Part shown: in pieces, positions 51,209 through 59,831 of the stretch | Layout of the letters: the number at the start of each line of letters is the position of its first letter | Numbering within the stretch: the stretch's first letter is position 1 | Origin: Arthrobacter nitroguajacolicus_D | Lineage (GTDB): Bacteria > Actinomycetota > Actinomycetes > Actinomycetales > Micrococcaceae | Length of the DNA: 64,000 nt | NCBI RefSeq assembly: GCF_031455195.1 | Contig: NZ_JAVDSH010000003.1 | Location: forward strand, 414,055 to 478,054 | Reading direction: 5' to 3' | Program-made: the position numbers and the translations under genes | The notes under the pieces: model-generated | Told to the model about the DNA's origin: nothing | The model's input: the letters and a program-made list of their open reading frames with translations, nothing else | Databases searched by the model: none

Positions 51209-51443
51209 CCCTTTCATCCTAGGACTGCGGTAGCCGCAGCGTTCATCGTCATTAAGCGTGGCAGCAAGGTGCCTGAAGGGGAAGCGGCCTTCCTCCGGGA
51301 AAGCTGCCAGGTGATTCTGCCCCTTCAAAATCATTGGGACTTTGCCTGCTGGGGCGTTCAAACTTTGATCACTGAAATAGCAGCACCGAAGCGCCCGCCG
51401 TCCTCTCCCTGACAAAATATCTGGCCAGACAGCGGGGAAACTA

Positions 51444-51472
51444 TTGTTGCAAATCTATGCTGACGGTACGGT
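51444..51472 (+). promoter_or_regulatory. promoter of the choice-of-anchor-P gene
   Basis: TTGTTG (51444-51449), a 17-nt spacer and TACGGT (51467-51472) lie about 55 nt before the ATG. The rest of the 320-bp gap to the MFS gene (51209-51443) shows no gene. Confidence 0.55.
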
Positions 51473-51527
51473 AAGCACAATCGTGAACACCTTACGAGAT
51501 CGTGTACGAAATTCTGGGGAGAACTAC

Positions 51528-52790
51528 ATGAAACGTTTGCATTTCACTTTAGTTGGCGCACTAGCGCTGGCGCTTGTCGGGCAGGCTTCTCCGGCACTTG
51601 CAGCTACCACACCAGCGCAGGTCTCCACCGGTTTCTCCGGTTCCGCCTATGGCTCCTACATATTCAATGCTGACAAGACACTTACCTCGGGCCCCACGGC
51701 CAGTTCAAGCATCAGTTGTACTGGCTCTACGGGCAAGACATCCTCAAACACTGCCGTGGCACTTACCGTGCCAGCTGTGGGAAACGTCGGAGCAGCAACT
51801 ACAAGCGTCAAAACACTATTAACGACTACGGGCAAAAGGATCGAAAGCAAATCGACGACCGATGGGGCCAATATTCTTGGCGGCCTGATTACAGCGGGTG
51901 CCATCACATCGGAAAGCTCTGCCGACAAGAACACGGCTGGCGTTTTCTCCGGTTCGAATAAGACGACTATCGCTGATTTGAAGGTTTTGGGTGTCGCCGT
52001 AGGGGCCAACCCCGGCGCTAATACAGTGCTGGATCTCGCTGTGCCCCTGGTGGGTTCGGTCGGTAAGATCACCTTGAACGGACAAGAAAAGAGGGTTGTT
52101 AATGGGGTGTATCGGGTTTCGACCACAGCACTCCGTGTTGAAGTCCTGAAATCCGGTCTACCTGGGCTCAAGGTTGGAACAGACATCCGAATTGGTGTCA
52201 GCATCGCCGATCTTACCCCTGCCCAAGCAGGCTATCTCGCAGGTTCGGGTTACAGCACAAGGACCGTGTTGGCCAGTGGGCTGCTGAATTCAGGATCGAC
52301 AGCACTCGCCTACGCCCGGTGTAACGGTGGAACCACCTCCGCGAACGTGGCGGGTATAAACATTCCCGGCCTAGCCACCGCTGGTGCGGCTTCAACGAAG
52401 ACCATCGGCGTCCTTACGCCGCAGCCAAAGATCACCGTGACCAACTCCATATCGGGGCTAAACGTATTGAATGGGCTGATTCAAGCGGACGCCATAAAGG
52501 CCGAAACAGCTGCAACCAGAGCTGCCGGCGCCACAACATCCACTCTGACAGACACCTCTACCTTTACCAACTTAAGGATTGCAGGCCTCCCGGCTATCAA
52601 TGCCTCTGTAGCTCCGAACACTGTGGTCCAAGTAGCAGGGCTCGGCAAGGTGACGTTGCACAAAGTCAGCAAATCATCAATCGGGATTGTTGTGACAATG
52701 ATTGACGTCGAACTCAGCCAACCCATAGGCGCGCTGCCGACGGGTTCCAAGCTCCAAATCGGATACTCCTACTCAGCAGTTGCGCAATAG
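51528..52790 (+). CDS. secreted choice-of-anchor-P family protein
   Basis: This 420-residue Ala/Thr/Ser/Val-rich secreted protein has a Sec signal (MKRLHFTLVGALALALVGQA, SPALA) and no Cys-anchor. It has two repeats of about 190 residues. Each contains STGFSGSAYG- or GSTALAYARC-like strands, then TTTGKRIESKSTTDGANILG or VTNSISGLNVLNGLIQADAI, and an LGKVTLNGQ or LGKVTLHKV strand. This is the pattern of the choice-of-anchor P family. GGGGAG lies before the ATG. It is a probable surface or matrix protein of unknown function. Confidence 0.78.
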   Translation: MKRLHFTLVGALALALVGQASPALAATTPAQVSTGFSGSAYGSYIFNADKTLTSGPTASSSISCTGSTGKTSSNTAVALTVPAVGNVGAATTSVKTLLTTTGKRIESKSTTDGANILGGLITAGAITSESSADKNTAGVFSGSNKTTIADLKVLGVAVGANPGANTVLDLAVPLVGSVGKITLNGQEKRVVNGVYRVSTTALRVEVLKSGLPGLKVGTDIRIGVSIADLTPAQAGYLAGSGYSTRTVLASGLLNSGSTALAYARCNGGTTSANVAGINIPGLATAGAASTKTIGVLTPQPKITVTNSISGLNVLNGLIQADAIKAETAATRAAGATTSTLTDTSTFTNLRIAGLPAINASVAPNTVVQVAGLGKVTLHKVSKSSIGIVVTMIDVELSQPIGALPTGSKLQIGYSYSAVAQ

Positions 52791-52811
52791 CAACTGAGTC
52801 GGGAATTGACC

Positions 52812-52856
52812 GTAGTATGCCCGTCGCCACATGATAATTGGCGGCGGGCATACTAC
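52812..52856 (+). terminator. hairpin after the choice-of-anchor-P gene
   Basis: GTAGTATGCCCG (52812-52823) pairs with CGGGCATACTAC (52845-52856), continued inward by CGCC/GGCG. There is no T-run. Confidence 0.65.
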
Positions 52857-53109
52857 GCCCCGTAAAGCAAGTATGGGCGGGCTGGACACTTGTCGCTTTA
52901 CGCGAAGTGTCTTCCAATTTGCGAGGCGCATCGCCGCAATGAATCGGTTAGACCTCACGGGCTTACCAATCAATGACTCACCTGCTACGGCATACGTACA
53001 TGTGAGGAACAGGCGCCCGCTCAGGGCCACTCAATATCTATTACTACTGTATCCTTCACGTGAAAGTACCGAACGCGATCAATATTTGAATCGGTGAATG
53101 CGAACGGGA
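52857..53109. other. gene-free stretch
   Basis: Short open frames on both strands here lack ribosome sites and protein-like composition. A GACACTT...AAGTGTC inverted repeat (about 52888-52914) is the only structure noticed. Confidence 0.5.
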
Positions 53110-53142
53110 GTGTTGCGGTTCCGGGCTCCGGAACCGCAACAC
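53110..53142 (-). terminator. strong hairpin after the chaplin-like gene
   Basis: Perfect 15-bp arms (53110-53124 and 53128-53142) enclose a 3-nt loop. No T-run follows on the minus strand. Confidence 0.7.
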
Positions 53143-53168
53143 CCACATGTGAGCGGGATCGTCCGAGA

Positions 53169-54767
53169 CTACCGGCGGCTGGCTACTGCCTTCCGACGGC
53201 TGGCCACTGCCAAGAAGAGGCCCATTAGGAGCATGGTTCCCTCCCACAGAACGAAGGTTTCGTTCAGACCCGTCTTAGCCAGGGCGCTGGAGCCCTCGAC
53301 GGCGGTCGAAGCCGCTGTGGTTGTCGCGCCCTTAGTTACACCAGCGGCTACAACGGTGCCGGATTGGGTGCCAGCGGTCGTAGCGCTACCGATGGTGGTG
53401 ATAAGACCCGCGGTGTTGATGCCCATTGTCGGAGTGCTCGTATTGTTCTCTCCACCGTTATCAAGGCCACCGCCGGTCGGCGGCGTCACAACCGGAGGGG
53501 TCACAACCGGAGGGGTCACGACCGGAGGCGTCACAACCGGAGGCGTCACAACAGGAGGGGTGACCGTGCCTACCGAACCGCCCCCAACGCCCACCGAGGT
53601 GGAACCAGTGCTGATGGGAACCGTGATGGGGATGATCAGCTGAGTGCCCGATCCAATGCCGCCAGAACCATTAGTGGTACCGCCGGTAGTAGTGCCCGGA
53701 ACCGTTCCGCCCGTAGTGCCAGTACCTGTGGCTGAAGAATCACCCAGCACACCGACCGCCGTCGAAGCCAGGCTCACCGGAGCCGTAACCGGAACAACAA
53801 CCTGAGTGCCCGAACCAACACCATCCGAACCACTCGTCGAAGCACCCGACGACGAACCACCAGGAACAGCCCCAGCAGCGGAACCGGACGCACCCGAAGT
53901 GGCTGAAGAATCACCCAGCACACCGACCGCCGTCGAAGCCAGGCTCACCGGAGCCGTAACCGGAACAACAACCTGAGTGCCCGAACCAACACCATCCGAA
54001 CCACTCGTCGAAGCACCCGACGACGAACCATCAGGCGCAGCGCCAGAAATGGAACCGGACGAACCGGAAGTGGCCGTCGAGTCGCCACCGACACCCACAG
54101 CAGTGGCTCCGATGTTAACAGGGACCGATATCGGAGCCACTACCTGAGCGCCGGATGCAAGACTCTCTCCCCCCGACGTTGTTGCCTGCGCTGGCGTTGA
54201 AGCTGCCGGCGCAGGAGTTGATGCCGCTGGTGCTGAGGTGGCGGTTGAGTCCCCCAGGACACCCGCCGACGTCGACCCCACCGTGATGGGAACCGTCACC
54301 GGTGCAACCACTTGGGTGCCGGACGCAATCGCGCCGGCTCCGCTGGTACCGGCTGTCGGCGTCGAGCTTGTTGCCGCCGGAGCGGCAGGTGTAGCTGAGC
54401 TCGTCGCAGTGGAACCCCCCAGCAGACCCACTGACGACGAGCCCAGGTTTATGGGCACCGTGACCGGAGCGACCACTTGGGTCCCGGAACCGATGCTGTT
54501 GGAGCCGCTGGTGTTGGCGGCGGGTGTTGCGCCGGAACCTGCAGCGTGTGCCGGCGCGGTTGTGGTGGCTGCTGAGTTTCCCAGCAGTCCAAGCGAGGTG
54601 GCGTTGAGATTGATTGGCGCTGTTACGGGCGCTGCCACCTGCGTTCCGGAGAGGACTCCGTCCTTGCCGCTTGTGGTGTCCGCGGCGTTTGCCGCGGTGG
54701 CGCTGAGGACGATCATGCCCCCGGCAAAGCATGTGCCGATGAGGCACTTGCGAATGGTCGTGTTCAT
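53169..54767 (-). CDS. chaplin-like repeat protein with LAKTG sorting signal
   Basis: This 532-residue secreted protein has a signal peptide (LIGTCFAGGMIVLSATAANA), then seven repeats of about 57 residues. Each holds a block like SGTQVVAPVTVPINLGSSSV and GLLGxS, close in pattern to Streptomyces chaplin domains (xGNxxQVPVxVPVNxCGNxxxVxG) but without the Cys pair. Ser/Thr/Ala/Gly linkers separate them. A (TPPVV)n stretch precedes the C-terminal sorting signal ALAKTGLNETFVLWEGTMLL, membrane segment and RRK tail. LAxTG is the motif of class E sortases. AGGAGA lies before the ATG. Predicted to be a wall-linked, amyloid-capable surface protein. Confidence 0.82.
   Translation of the reverse strand: MNTTIRKCLIGTCFAGGMIVLSATAANAADTTSGKDGVLSGTQVAAPVTAPINLNATSLGLLGNSAATTTAPAHAAGSGATPAANTSGSNSIGSGTQVVAPVTVPINLGSSSVGLLGGSTATSSATPAAPAATSSTPTAGTSGAGAIASGTQVVAPVTVPITVGSTSAGVLGDSTATSAPAASTPAPAASTPAQATTSGGESLASGAQVVAPISVPVNIGATAVGVGGDSTATSGSSGSISGAAPDGSSSGASTSGSDGVGSGTQVVVPVTAPVSLASTAVGVLGDSSATSGASGSAAGAVPGGSSSGASTSGSDGVGSGTQVVVPVTAPVSLASTAVGVLGDSSATGTGTTGGTVPGTTTGGTTNGSGGIGSGTQLIIPITVPISTGSTSVGVGGGSVGTVTPPVVTPPVVTPPVVTPPVVTPPVVTPPTGGGLDNGGENNTSTPTMGINTAGLITTIGSATTAGTQSGTVVAAGVTKGATTTAASTAVEGSSALAKTGLNETFVLWEGTMLLMGLFLAVASRRKAVASRR
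53482..53556 (-). repeat. 15-bp minisatellite, five units
   Basis: Five units of GGNGTCACRACMGGA (plus strand) encode (TPPVV)n in the chaplin-like protein. Unit length is a multiple of three, so copy changes would stay in frame. Confidence 0.9.
53728..54069 (-). repeat. 171-bp tandem duplication inside the chaplin-like gene
   Basis: The sequence from 53728 recurs at 53899 (offset 171 bp, 57 codons) and is identical over about the first 130 bp. It encodes repeats 5 and 6, a recent duplication compared with the other repeats. Confidence 0.9.
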
Positions 54768-54865
54768 TGTGATCTTCTCCTGAAGGTCTTGTTCCCAGAG
54801 ACGTCCGTTGACGGAACGTTCGTTTGGCCGTCTGCCGCGTAAGTTGGTGCGGCAAGGTCCGGGAA

Positions 54866-55933
54866 CTAGTCAGGAGAGGAGCCGGGGTCAAAACAAACCG
54901 GCTCGGGATGCTGCTCATCGCCGGCCGCAGAAAGACCAGGTAGAGCGCCAACGGGGACAATCGTGGCGTCGTGAAGGAAGACTGCGGCGGGGCTTGGTGG
55001 GCCATTTTGGGAGTTGCTGGATCCGGACCCGCCCACCCCAGCGGGTACCGCTTCGAGGTCAGGGAGCGTGTCAGCGGGTGGATCTGGAAGCACCGCCGAC
55101 TGGTGGCCTTTAGTGACTGGGACAGTGCCCCGTGAACTGAGTATGTGGGTGATTGACACCGTTGTTGCGATTGCGGGTACCGAAGCTGTGGACTCGGCTT
55201 TTGAAAGCACGACGTCGAAACCCTGCAGGGCGTCCGTGGCTGGTGAGACGCTTCCAGTCGGGATTACGGGCGCAGGCGGGGCGGTTACGCCCAGCACGGG
55301 TGGAAGGGTTGAGTCCGCTCCGGAGAGTGGCGGTAACGCAGGTGCCGATGGTTCAGGAACCGTTCCCACCGGCGGCAGAAGGGTGTCCGCCACGCCAACG
55401 ATCGGTTCAAGAATGGGTGTGGTCACGTCGGTGACAGGCTCCAGTCGCAAGGGTGCGATTGCATCGTTGACAGGGGTAACAACTGCACGAACTGAATCGT
55501 CAATGACACCAGTAACCGGCACAATCACGGTTCCCACAGCATCGCCGGTCGTATCCGCGGGGACTATATGGCTGACCACCGGTGCCGTACCAACTATGGC
55601 GTCAACGGATGCGCCCGCTTGGTGAACGATCGGCGGCAGCGCTGGCACGGGAACCGCAATGGGTGTCGCGGGCAGGGCACCCTTGACCGGCGCTGGCACC
55701 GGAACACTCGGCACCGGAACGCTGAGGGGCGGCGCGGGAGCGCTTTTCACGGTGGCGGTTACTGAGGCGACGGTTGAACTGACATCGATAAGGAGTGAAT
55801 GGCTGTTTTGTGGGCCTGAATCGGCGTTTGCTGCCGTTGCAGAAAGGGCCATCCAGATTGCCGTACCGGCTCCGGCGACCATGACAGAGCGGAGAATGCT
55901 GGCCGCACGCGGAAACACGCGTGAACCCTTCAT
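54866..55933 (-). CDS. secreted Pro/Val-rich protein next to the chaplin-like gene
   Basis: This 355-residue protein from ATG 55933 (GGGGG upstream) has a signal segment (SVMVAGAGTAIWMALSATAA, NADS) similar in its ATAANA end to the chaplin-like protein. The mature chain is rich in Pro, Val, Ala and Thr, with stretches such as PLSVPVPSVPVPAPVKGALP and repeated PVxxVxxPxxxxV units. The C-terminus is CFDPGSSPD with a single Cys. No known domain is found. It shares strand and orientation with the chaplin-like gene, 98 bp away, so the two may be expressed together as surface components. Confidence 0.65.
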   Translation of the reverse strand: MKGSRVFPRAASILRSVMVAGAGTAIWMALSATAANADSGPQNSHSLLIDVSSTVASVTATVKSAPAPPLSVPVPSVPVPAPVKGALPATPIAVPVPALPPIVHQAGASVDAIVGTAPVVSHIVPADTTGDAVGTVIVPVTGVIDDSVRAVVTPVNDAIAPLRLEPVTDVTTPILEPIVGVADTLLPPVGTVPEPSAPALPPLSGADSTLPPVLGVTAPPAPVIPTGSVSPATDALQGFDVVLSKAESTASVPAIATTVSITHILSSRGTVPVTKGHQSAVLPDPPADTLPDLEAVPAGVGGSGSSNSQNGPPSPAAVFLHDATIVPVGALPGLSAAGDEQHPEPVCFDPGSSPD

Positions 55934-56063
55934 CTCGACACCCCCAGGTAGTCGCGAACCAACGGTCGCCTTCATCCTAGGACGGAGGCAGTCAGTTAGT
56001 CCATGGCTGGGAGTAAAGAAAATCGTAGTTTTGGAAGGAACCTTCTTAGTTTCACGCCGTCGG

Positions 56064-57077
56064 TTAGAAGTAGGCTGGGACGTGCCAGCTAAGGGTCCTT
56101 CGTCTTGCGGCCGCCAGACTGGCTCGAGGCTGGGGAGCCCGACTTGGCTTCGTGAACATGCCCTCTACCACGGCGGCCCCTTGCAGAGGCCGTTCCGATT
56201 TCAGCCTTCGAAGTGCCAGATCGGCGTCACCAGCCCAATGGTGAGCGGGAATGCCGATCTGGCCGTCCCCCGCGTACGGTCGGGATATAACTACTCGCCC
56301 ATCCAAGGCCTTGACCGCATGCTGTGACACACCGAATTCATCCAGCATTGGAGCCAAATGATTCTCTGTGTGCTCGGTGTCGCCCGCGTTGTGGACGCAG
56401 TGAACCAGGTTGCCACGGTTCCATTTCGGGTCCGTATACAAGTCCATGATTCGGAAGCGGTGGGCATACCCATGCATGAGCTCATCGTAGCCGTAGCCGG
56501 GCCATGCAGCTTCAAGAGTCTCCCGGAGTGGATCAGGTGATGCGTGCCGGAAAACATCTGTCTGAGGAGTCCGCGGGATGGCCACGGCGTGCGCAAACCT
56601 GGTTGCCAGCCGCAGAGCTGCGAATCCACCGGCACCGGACCCTTCCGTGAGTACGTAACCCGCGCCGGAAGCGGCCATGACCTTGCGAATAACTGCCTCC
56701 ATCCAGTCGTCCGGATCCACCGAAGGAGTGCCGAGATACCATGCCAACCGGCTTCCCGATTTCAAGGTGAGCGTCGGGTCTGCGAACATCACAAACGGCG
56801 ACTTCGAGTTACGAAGAACTGGAAGAGGCTGAAACAAGTAATCCGTCTTGGCGCCGCCTCTCCTTGCTGCATGAAGCCCAACGCGAATGTCCAGGTTAAT
56901 GGAAGTCATCGGCCTTGTCAGAAACGCCAATGTCATTCCGTCACCGATGGAAAGCTTATATATCCGTTCTGGATCTGTAGCTGCCGGTTGGAAGTCATCC
57001 AGACTTTCAAGCTGATAGACAGGGACTCTGTAAGACGGGTCGTCGTCGATAAGCAGGCGCAAAATGTCATTCCCCAA
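56064..57077 (-). CDS. serine alpha/beta-hydrolase-like protein (copy 2 of a pair)
   Basis: This 337-residue protein is related in layout to 49010-49933. Shared parts are a strand before LxWYxG (GSRLAWYLGTPS here, DLNLAWYAGSSE there), the elbow EGSGAGGFAALRLATRFA (Ser about 170) and an AIPRTPQTDVFRHASPD stretch matching NPQTSISRFY. A late NAGDTEHTENHLAPM may supply His. The start is uncertain: TTG 57077 has no ribosome site, while TTG 57062 has GGGG 9 nt before it. Role unknown; it sits between surface-protein genes and the pyruvyl transferase. Confidence 0.65.
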   Translation of the reverse strand: MGNDILRLLIDDDPSYRVPVYQLESLDDFQPAATDPERIYKLSIGDGMTLAFLTRPMTSINLDIRVGLHAARRGGAKTDYLFQPLPVLRNSKSPFVMFADPTLTLKSGSRLAWYLGTPSVDPDDWMEAVIRKVMAASGAGYVLTEGSGAGGFAALRLATRFAHAVAIPRTPQTDVFRHASPDPLRETLEAAWPGYGYDELMHGYAHRFRIMDLYTDPKWNRGNLVHCVHNAGDTEHTENHLAPMLDEFGVSQHAVKALDGRVVISRPYAGDGQIGIPAHHWAGDADLALRRLKSERPLQGAAVVEGMFTKPSRAPQPRASLAAARRRTLSWHVPAYF

Positions 57078-57135
57078 GTAGGCTACGGATCAGTGCTCCA
57101 CTTTACCCGGACATGAACCGCGACATTCCATCGGT

Positions 57136-58008
57136 CTACGGAAGCCAGCCTTTGGGTCCGAAGTCCGGAGTTGCCAAAGTGCCTCCGCCGGAACGACCTG
57201 CAGCGTTCGTTTCCTGCAGCCGCTTGATGAACCAGCGGGATTGTTCCGGGCCATACGGCAGGACGGGGATGGCTTTGGTTGCGTCCGAGGGCATGTCACG
57301 AATCGACTGCGTGGCCTGCCGCACGGCGGTGCTCATGGTGTTTGCCATGGTCTTCACGAACTGGTCGCTGGCAGGTTCGCCGTGGCCCGGGACCAAGTGT
57401 TCGTAACGGTGCCGCAGCGCGGAGATGTGCCGCAGGGCGTCCGCCCACTCTTCCGGATACGAGTCTTCGAAGGACGGGTGCGCACCCTGTTCCACAATGT
57501 CGCCAACATACAGCGTCGAGCTGGTGCCCACCAGCAAATCACCATCAGTGTGGGCCCTGCCCAGGTAGAACAGCGTGGCAGTGACTCCTCCGAGGTCAAC
57601 CAGCACGGGCTGGTCGTGAACAAGTGCGTTGGGTACCACGATTTCGACGGCGTCGCCCTCCCCCGCTGCCATCTCAGGTTCGTTGGTAGCGACGAAGCGG
57701 CGCTGGTTGTCAGCGTCTTTTTCAATAGCCGCCGCACAGTTTGCGTGGGCCCAGAACTCCGTGACGCCGTCGTCCGCAAAAACTGCGTTCCCGAAGAAGT
57801 GGTCGTAGTGGGCATGGGTGTTCACTACCACCAGCGGCAGCTGGGTCTTTTCACGCACTGCATCGAGGATCTCGCGGCCTTGGCGCGGGCCGCAGCCGGT
57901 GTCGATGACCATTGCGAGCTCGGAGCCCACCACGAGCCCGGTATTGAGTAACGAACCCTCGGTCTTCAAGACGTAGTTGTCCGGTCCGAGTTCTAGCCAA
58001 GCTGACAA
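57136..58008 (-). CDS. MBL-fold metallo-hydrolase
   Basis: This 290-residue metallo-beta-lactamase-fold protein has metal motif THAHYDHFFGN (HxHxDH), further ligands in GRAHTDGDLLV and LVPGHGEP, and strands IDTGCGPRQGREILDAV and LPLVVV before. It has no signal peptide. The family hydrolyses many substrates (thioesters, lactones, phosphodiesters). TTG 58008 is chosen because GGAG lies 6 nt upstream; TTG 58026 has no site. Confidence 0.85.
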   Translation of the reverse strand: MSAWLELGPDNYVLKTEGSLLNTGLVVGSELAMVIDTGCGPRQGREILDAVREKTQLPLVVVNTHAHYDHFFGNAVFADDGVTEFWAHANCAAAIEKDADNQRRFVATNEPEMAAGEGDAVEIVVPNALVHDQPVLVDLGGVTATLFYLGRAHTDGDLLVGTSSTLYVGDIVEQGAHPSFEDSYPEEWADALRHISALRHRYEHLVPGHGEPASDQFVKTMANTMSTAVRQATQSIRDMPSDATKAIPVLPYGPEQSRWFIKRLQETNAAGRSGGGTLATPDFGPKGWLP

Positions 58009-58125
58009 TGCGTTCTCCGTATCCAATGCAATCCGGCGATGTTCAGGCCTCTACTCTACCCACGGAAACCGAGGGGAAGCTGGAAAGGCTGGCGGCACAC
58101 CGTGGAAAACGGCCTGTGGTTCCGT

Positions 58126-59679
58126 TCAGGAGCGTAGAAGCCTCAGGCGCCGTGCCAGTCGAACCACCTTGGACGACTCAAGTGCGCTGAACTGCTGTTC
58201 CAATCGGCTCACCTCGGACTCGACGGCGGTTATCTCCCCCGACATTGCCTCCAGGGCCACCCGTAACCTCTCACGCTCGGCCTCAGCCGCGGCCAGGGTT
58301 CCCGTGGTGTCCTCCAGAGCGTGCGTCAGTCGGTAGAGCTCCACGGACTGGTGCCCGATATGTGCCTCGTTGTTGGCCGTAAGCTTGGCCGCTTCGGGGT
58401 GTTCACCAGAGTGAAGCTCCGGGAAAATCGGTTCGGGGATGTCAAGAATCGGAGCGACCGATGTCGCTCCCTTCAAGGTTTCGACGACGGTGTCCCACCA
58501 AGCATTTTGGAAGTCGGCTTGTGATGGGCTAATGGTGTTCAGGTAATCCCTGATGTCACGGCGGCGACCCCACAGCTCGTCCACGAAATCATTGAATTCA
58601 GGAGTAACTACGTGCCGGAGTGACCGCATCGTGTGCCCCAGACCCCAGTTCGCCAAGGCGCCGCCAAGACGAACCTCTCCGTAGTAGTCCACGGCGAGGG
58701 CGAGGCAAGGAACGCCCGCTCCGAGCGCAAAGACGATGGGGTGATAGCGGCTGGCGACCACGAACTCAGCCTGTGTTGTCAGGGTGGCCGCTTCCTCGGC
58801 AGTGAACTGTCCACACACGGTGACGTTCTTAGCCCGCATCCTGCGCTGGATGTCCGCGTGAATCTCGATGTCGATGTCGCGGTTCCCCGGACGGGACATG
58901 TGCGGAATCATGACAACATCAAGGCTGCCCGGTCCCGCAATCCTGTCCAGAATGTCGGCAACCCGTTGGTTGAAATCGTTTCTGTCCATGGCGCCGGTCC
59001 CTGGCGCGAAGCTGGCGACCAGATAGGGACGTCCAGGCTTCGGCTGGTACGACGGTTCCCCCGATAGGTAGCCCGCGCCCTCGGGGCTCGCTTTGAGGAA
59101 GCTTGCATCGTCCAAAGTCAAGCCGGTCTGGAGGCCGGCTTCATTCAGCATTTCCAGCGACGTGCTCTCACGCACGCTTGCCAGCGCGGCGGACCGGAAG
59201 AGTTCAATAGCCGTGTCGTAGTCCGGACCGGTAAGAACGGGGCCGACTGTTTGCCCGGAGATAACGAGAGGCTTTCCCAACGACTCTGCTATGGCGCCAA
59301 GTGCAGCACGCTCATATAGCAACCAACCGTAGGGGGAATTCATGTTGCCGCCGCCGGCAATGACCACGCCGTCGGACTCGCCAACGGTCTTGATAAGCGC
59401 ATGCACTTGGTCGTCTGCTGGGAGAGCGTCCAAGTCGCCAGCTAAAACGGCGCGGATTTCCTTTAGGTATGTCTCGCGCCGGTGTGGAGGCCAGGGAAAC
59501 TCCAGGGTTTTCACCGCAGATGTGTCATAGAGGCGTGCGCTCTGTTCAGGGTTGCGGGAAAGCAGGACGATGTCCGAAACTCCCCGGGCCTGCAGTTCAT
59601 CCACCACCGCGTGGGCCATCGCCTCATCGCCCACGTGATAGACGGATTGGCCAATATCTCCCAGAACTACAACTCGCAC
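58126..59679 (-). CDS. polysaccharide pyruvyl transferase family protein with C-terminal coiled coil
   Basis: This 517-residue protein has the PF04230 fold (CsaB/ WcaK type). The opening MRVVVLGDIGQSVYHVGDEA, GVVIAGGGNMNSPYGWLLYE, LVISGQTVGPVLTG, ASVRESTSLEMLNEAGLQTG and VVASRYHPIVFALGAGVPCL contain the usual Gly-rich, Arg and RxH motifs. After about residue 440 an acidic/Leu heptad stretch (TLAAAEAERERLRVALEAMS) forms a coiled coil with a basic tail (RLARRLRLLRS) that may bind membrane. Such enzymes add pyruvate ketals to wall sugars. GTG start with GGGGAATC upstream. It lies between SLH-like protein genes. Confidence 0.85.
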   Translation of the reverse strand: MRVVVLGDIGQSVYHVGDEAMAHAVVDELQARGVSDIVLLSRNPEQSARLYDTSAVKTLEFPWPPHRRETYLKEIRAVLAGDLDALPADDQVHALIKTVGESDGVVIAGGGNMNSPYGWLLYERAALGAIAESLGKPLVISGQTVGPVLTGPDYDTAIELFRSAALASVRESTSLEMLNEAGLQTGLTLDDASFLKASPEGAGYLSGEPSYQPKPGRPYLVASFAPGTGAMDRNDFNQRVADILDRIAGPGSLDVVMIPHMSRPGNRDIDIEIHADIQRRMRAKNVTVCGQFTAEEAATLTTQAEFVVASRYHPIVFALGAGVPCLALAVDYYGEVRLGGALANWGLGHTMRSLRHVVTPEFNDFVDELWGRRRDIRDYLNTISPSQADFQNAWWDTVVETLKGATSVAPILDIPEPIFPELHSGEHPEAAKLTANNEAHIGHQSVELYRLTHALEDTTGTLAAAEAERERLRVALEAMSGEITAVESEVSRLEQQFSALESSKVVRLARRLRLLRS

Positions 59680-59764
59680 GATTCCCCGGTGTTAGATCAC
59701 AAAAAACAGATTCCAGCCTACCGGGTCAGCCCACGGTCAGCAGAAACGCACCAGCCAACGAAAG

Positions 59765-59799
59765 AAGGCATGACCCCGCAACTGGCGAGGTCATGCCTT
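59765..59799 (-). terminator. terminator of the 1007-residue SLH-like protein gene
   Basis: AAGGCATGACC (59765-59775) pairs with GGTCATGCCTT (59789-59799). On the minus strand CTTCTTTC follows. Confidence 0.8.
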
Positions 59800-59831
59800 C
59801 TCAGGGTGCTGAAACTAGCAGCGAATAGCTA

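Noticed and set aside
52773..53097. Short open frames of 85-88 codons on both strands
   Set aside because: No ribosome site and no protein-like composition; they overlap a terminator hairpin.
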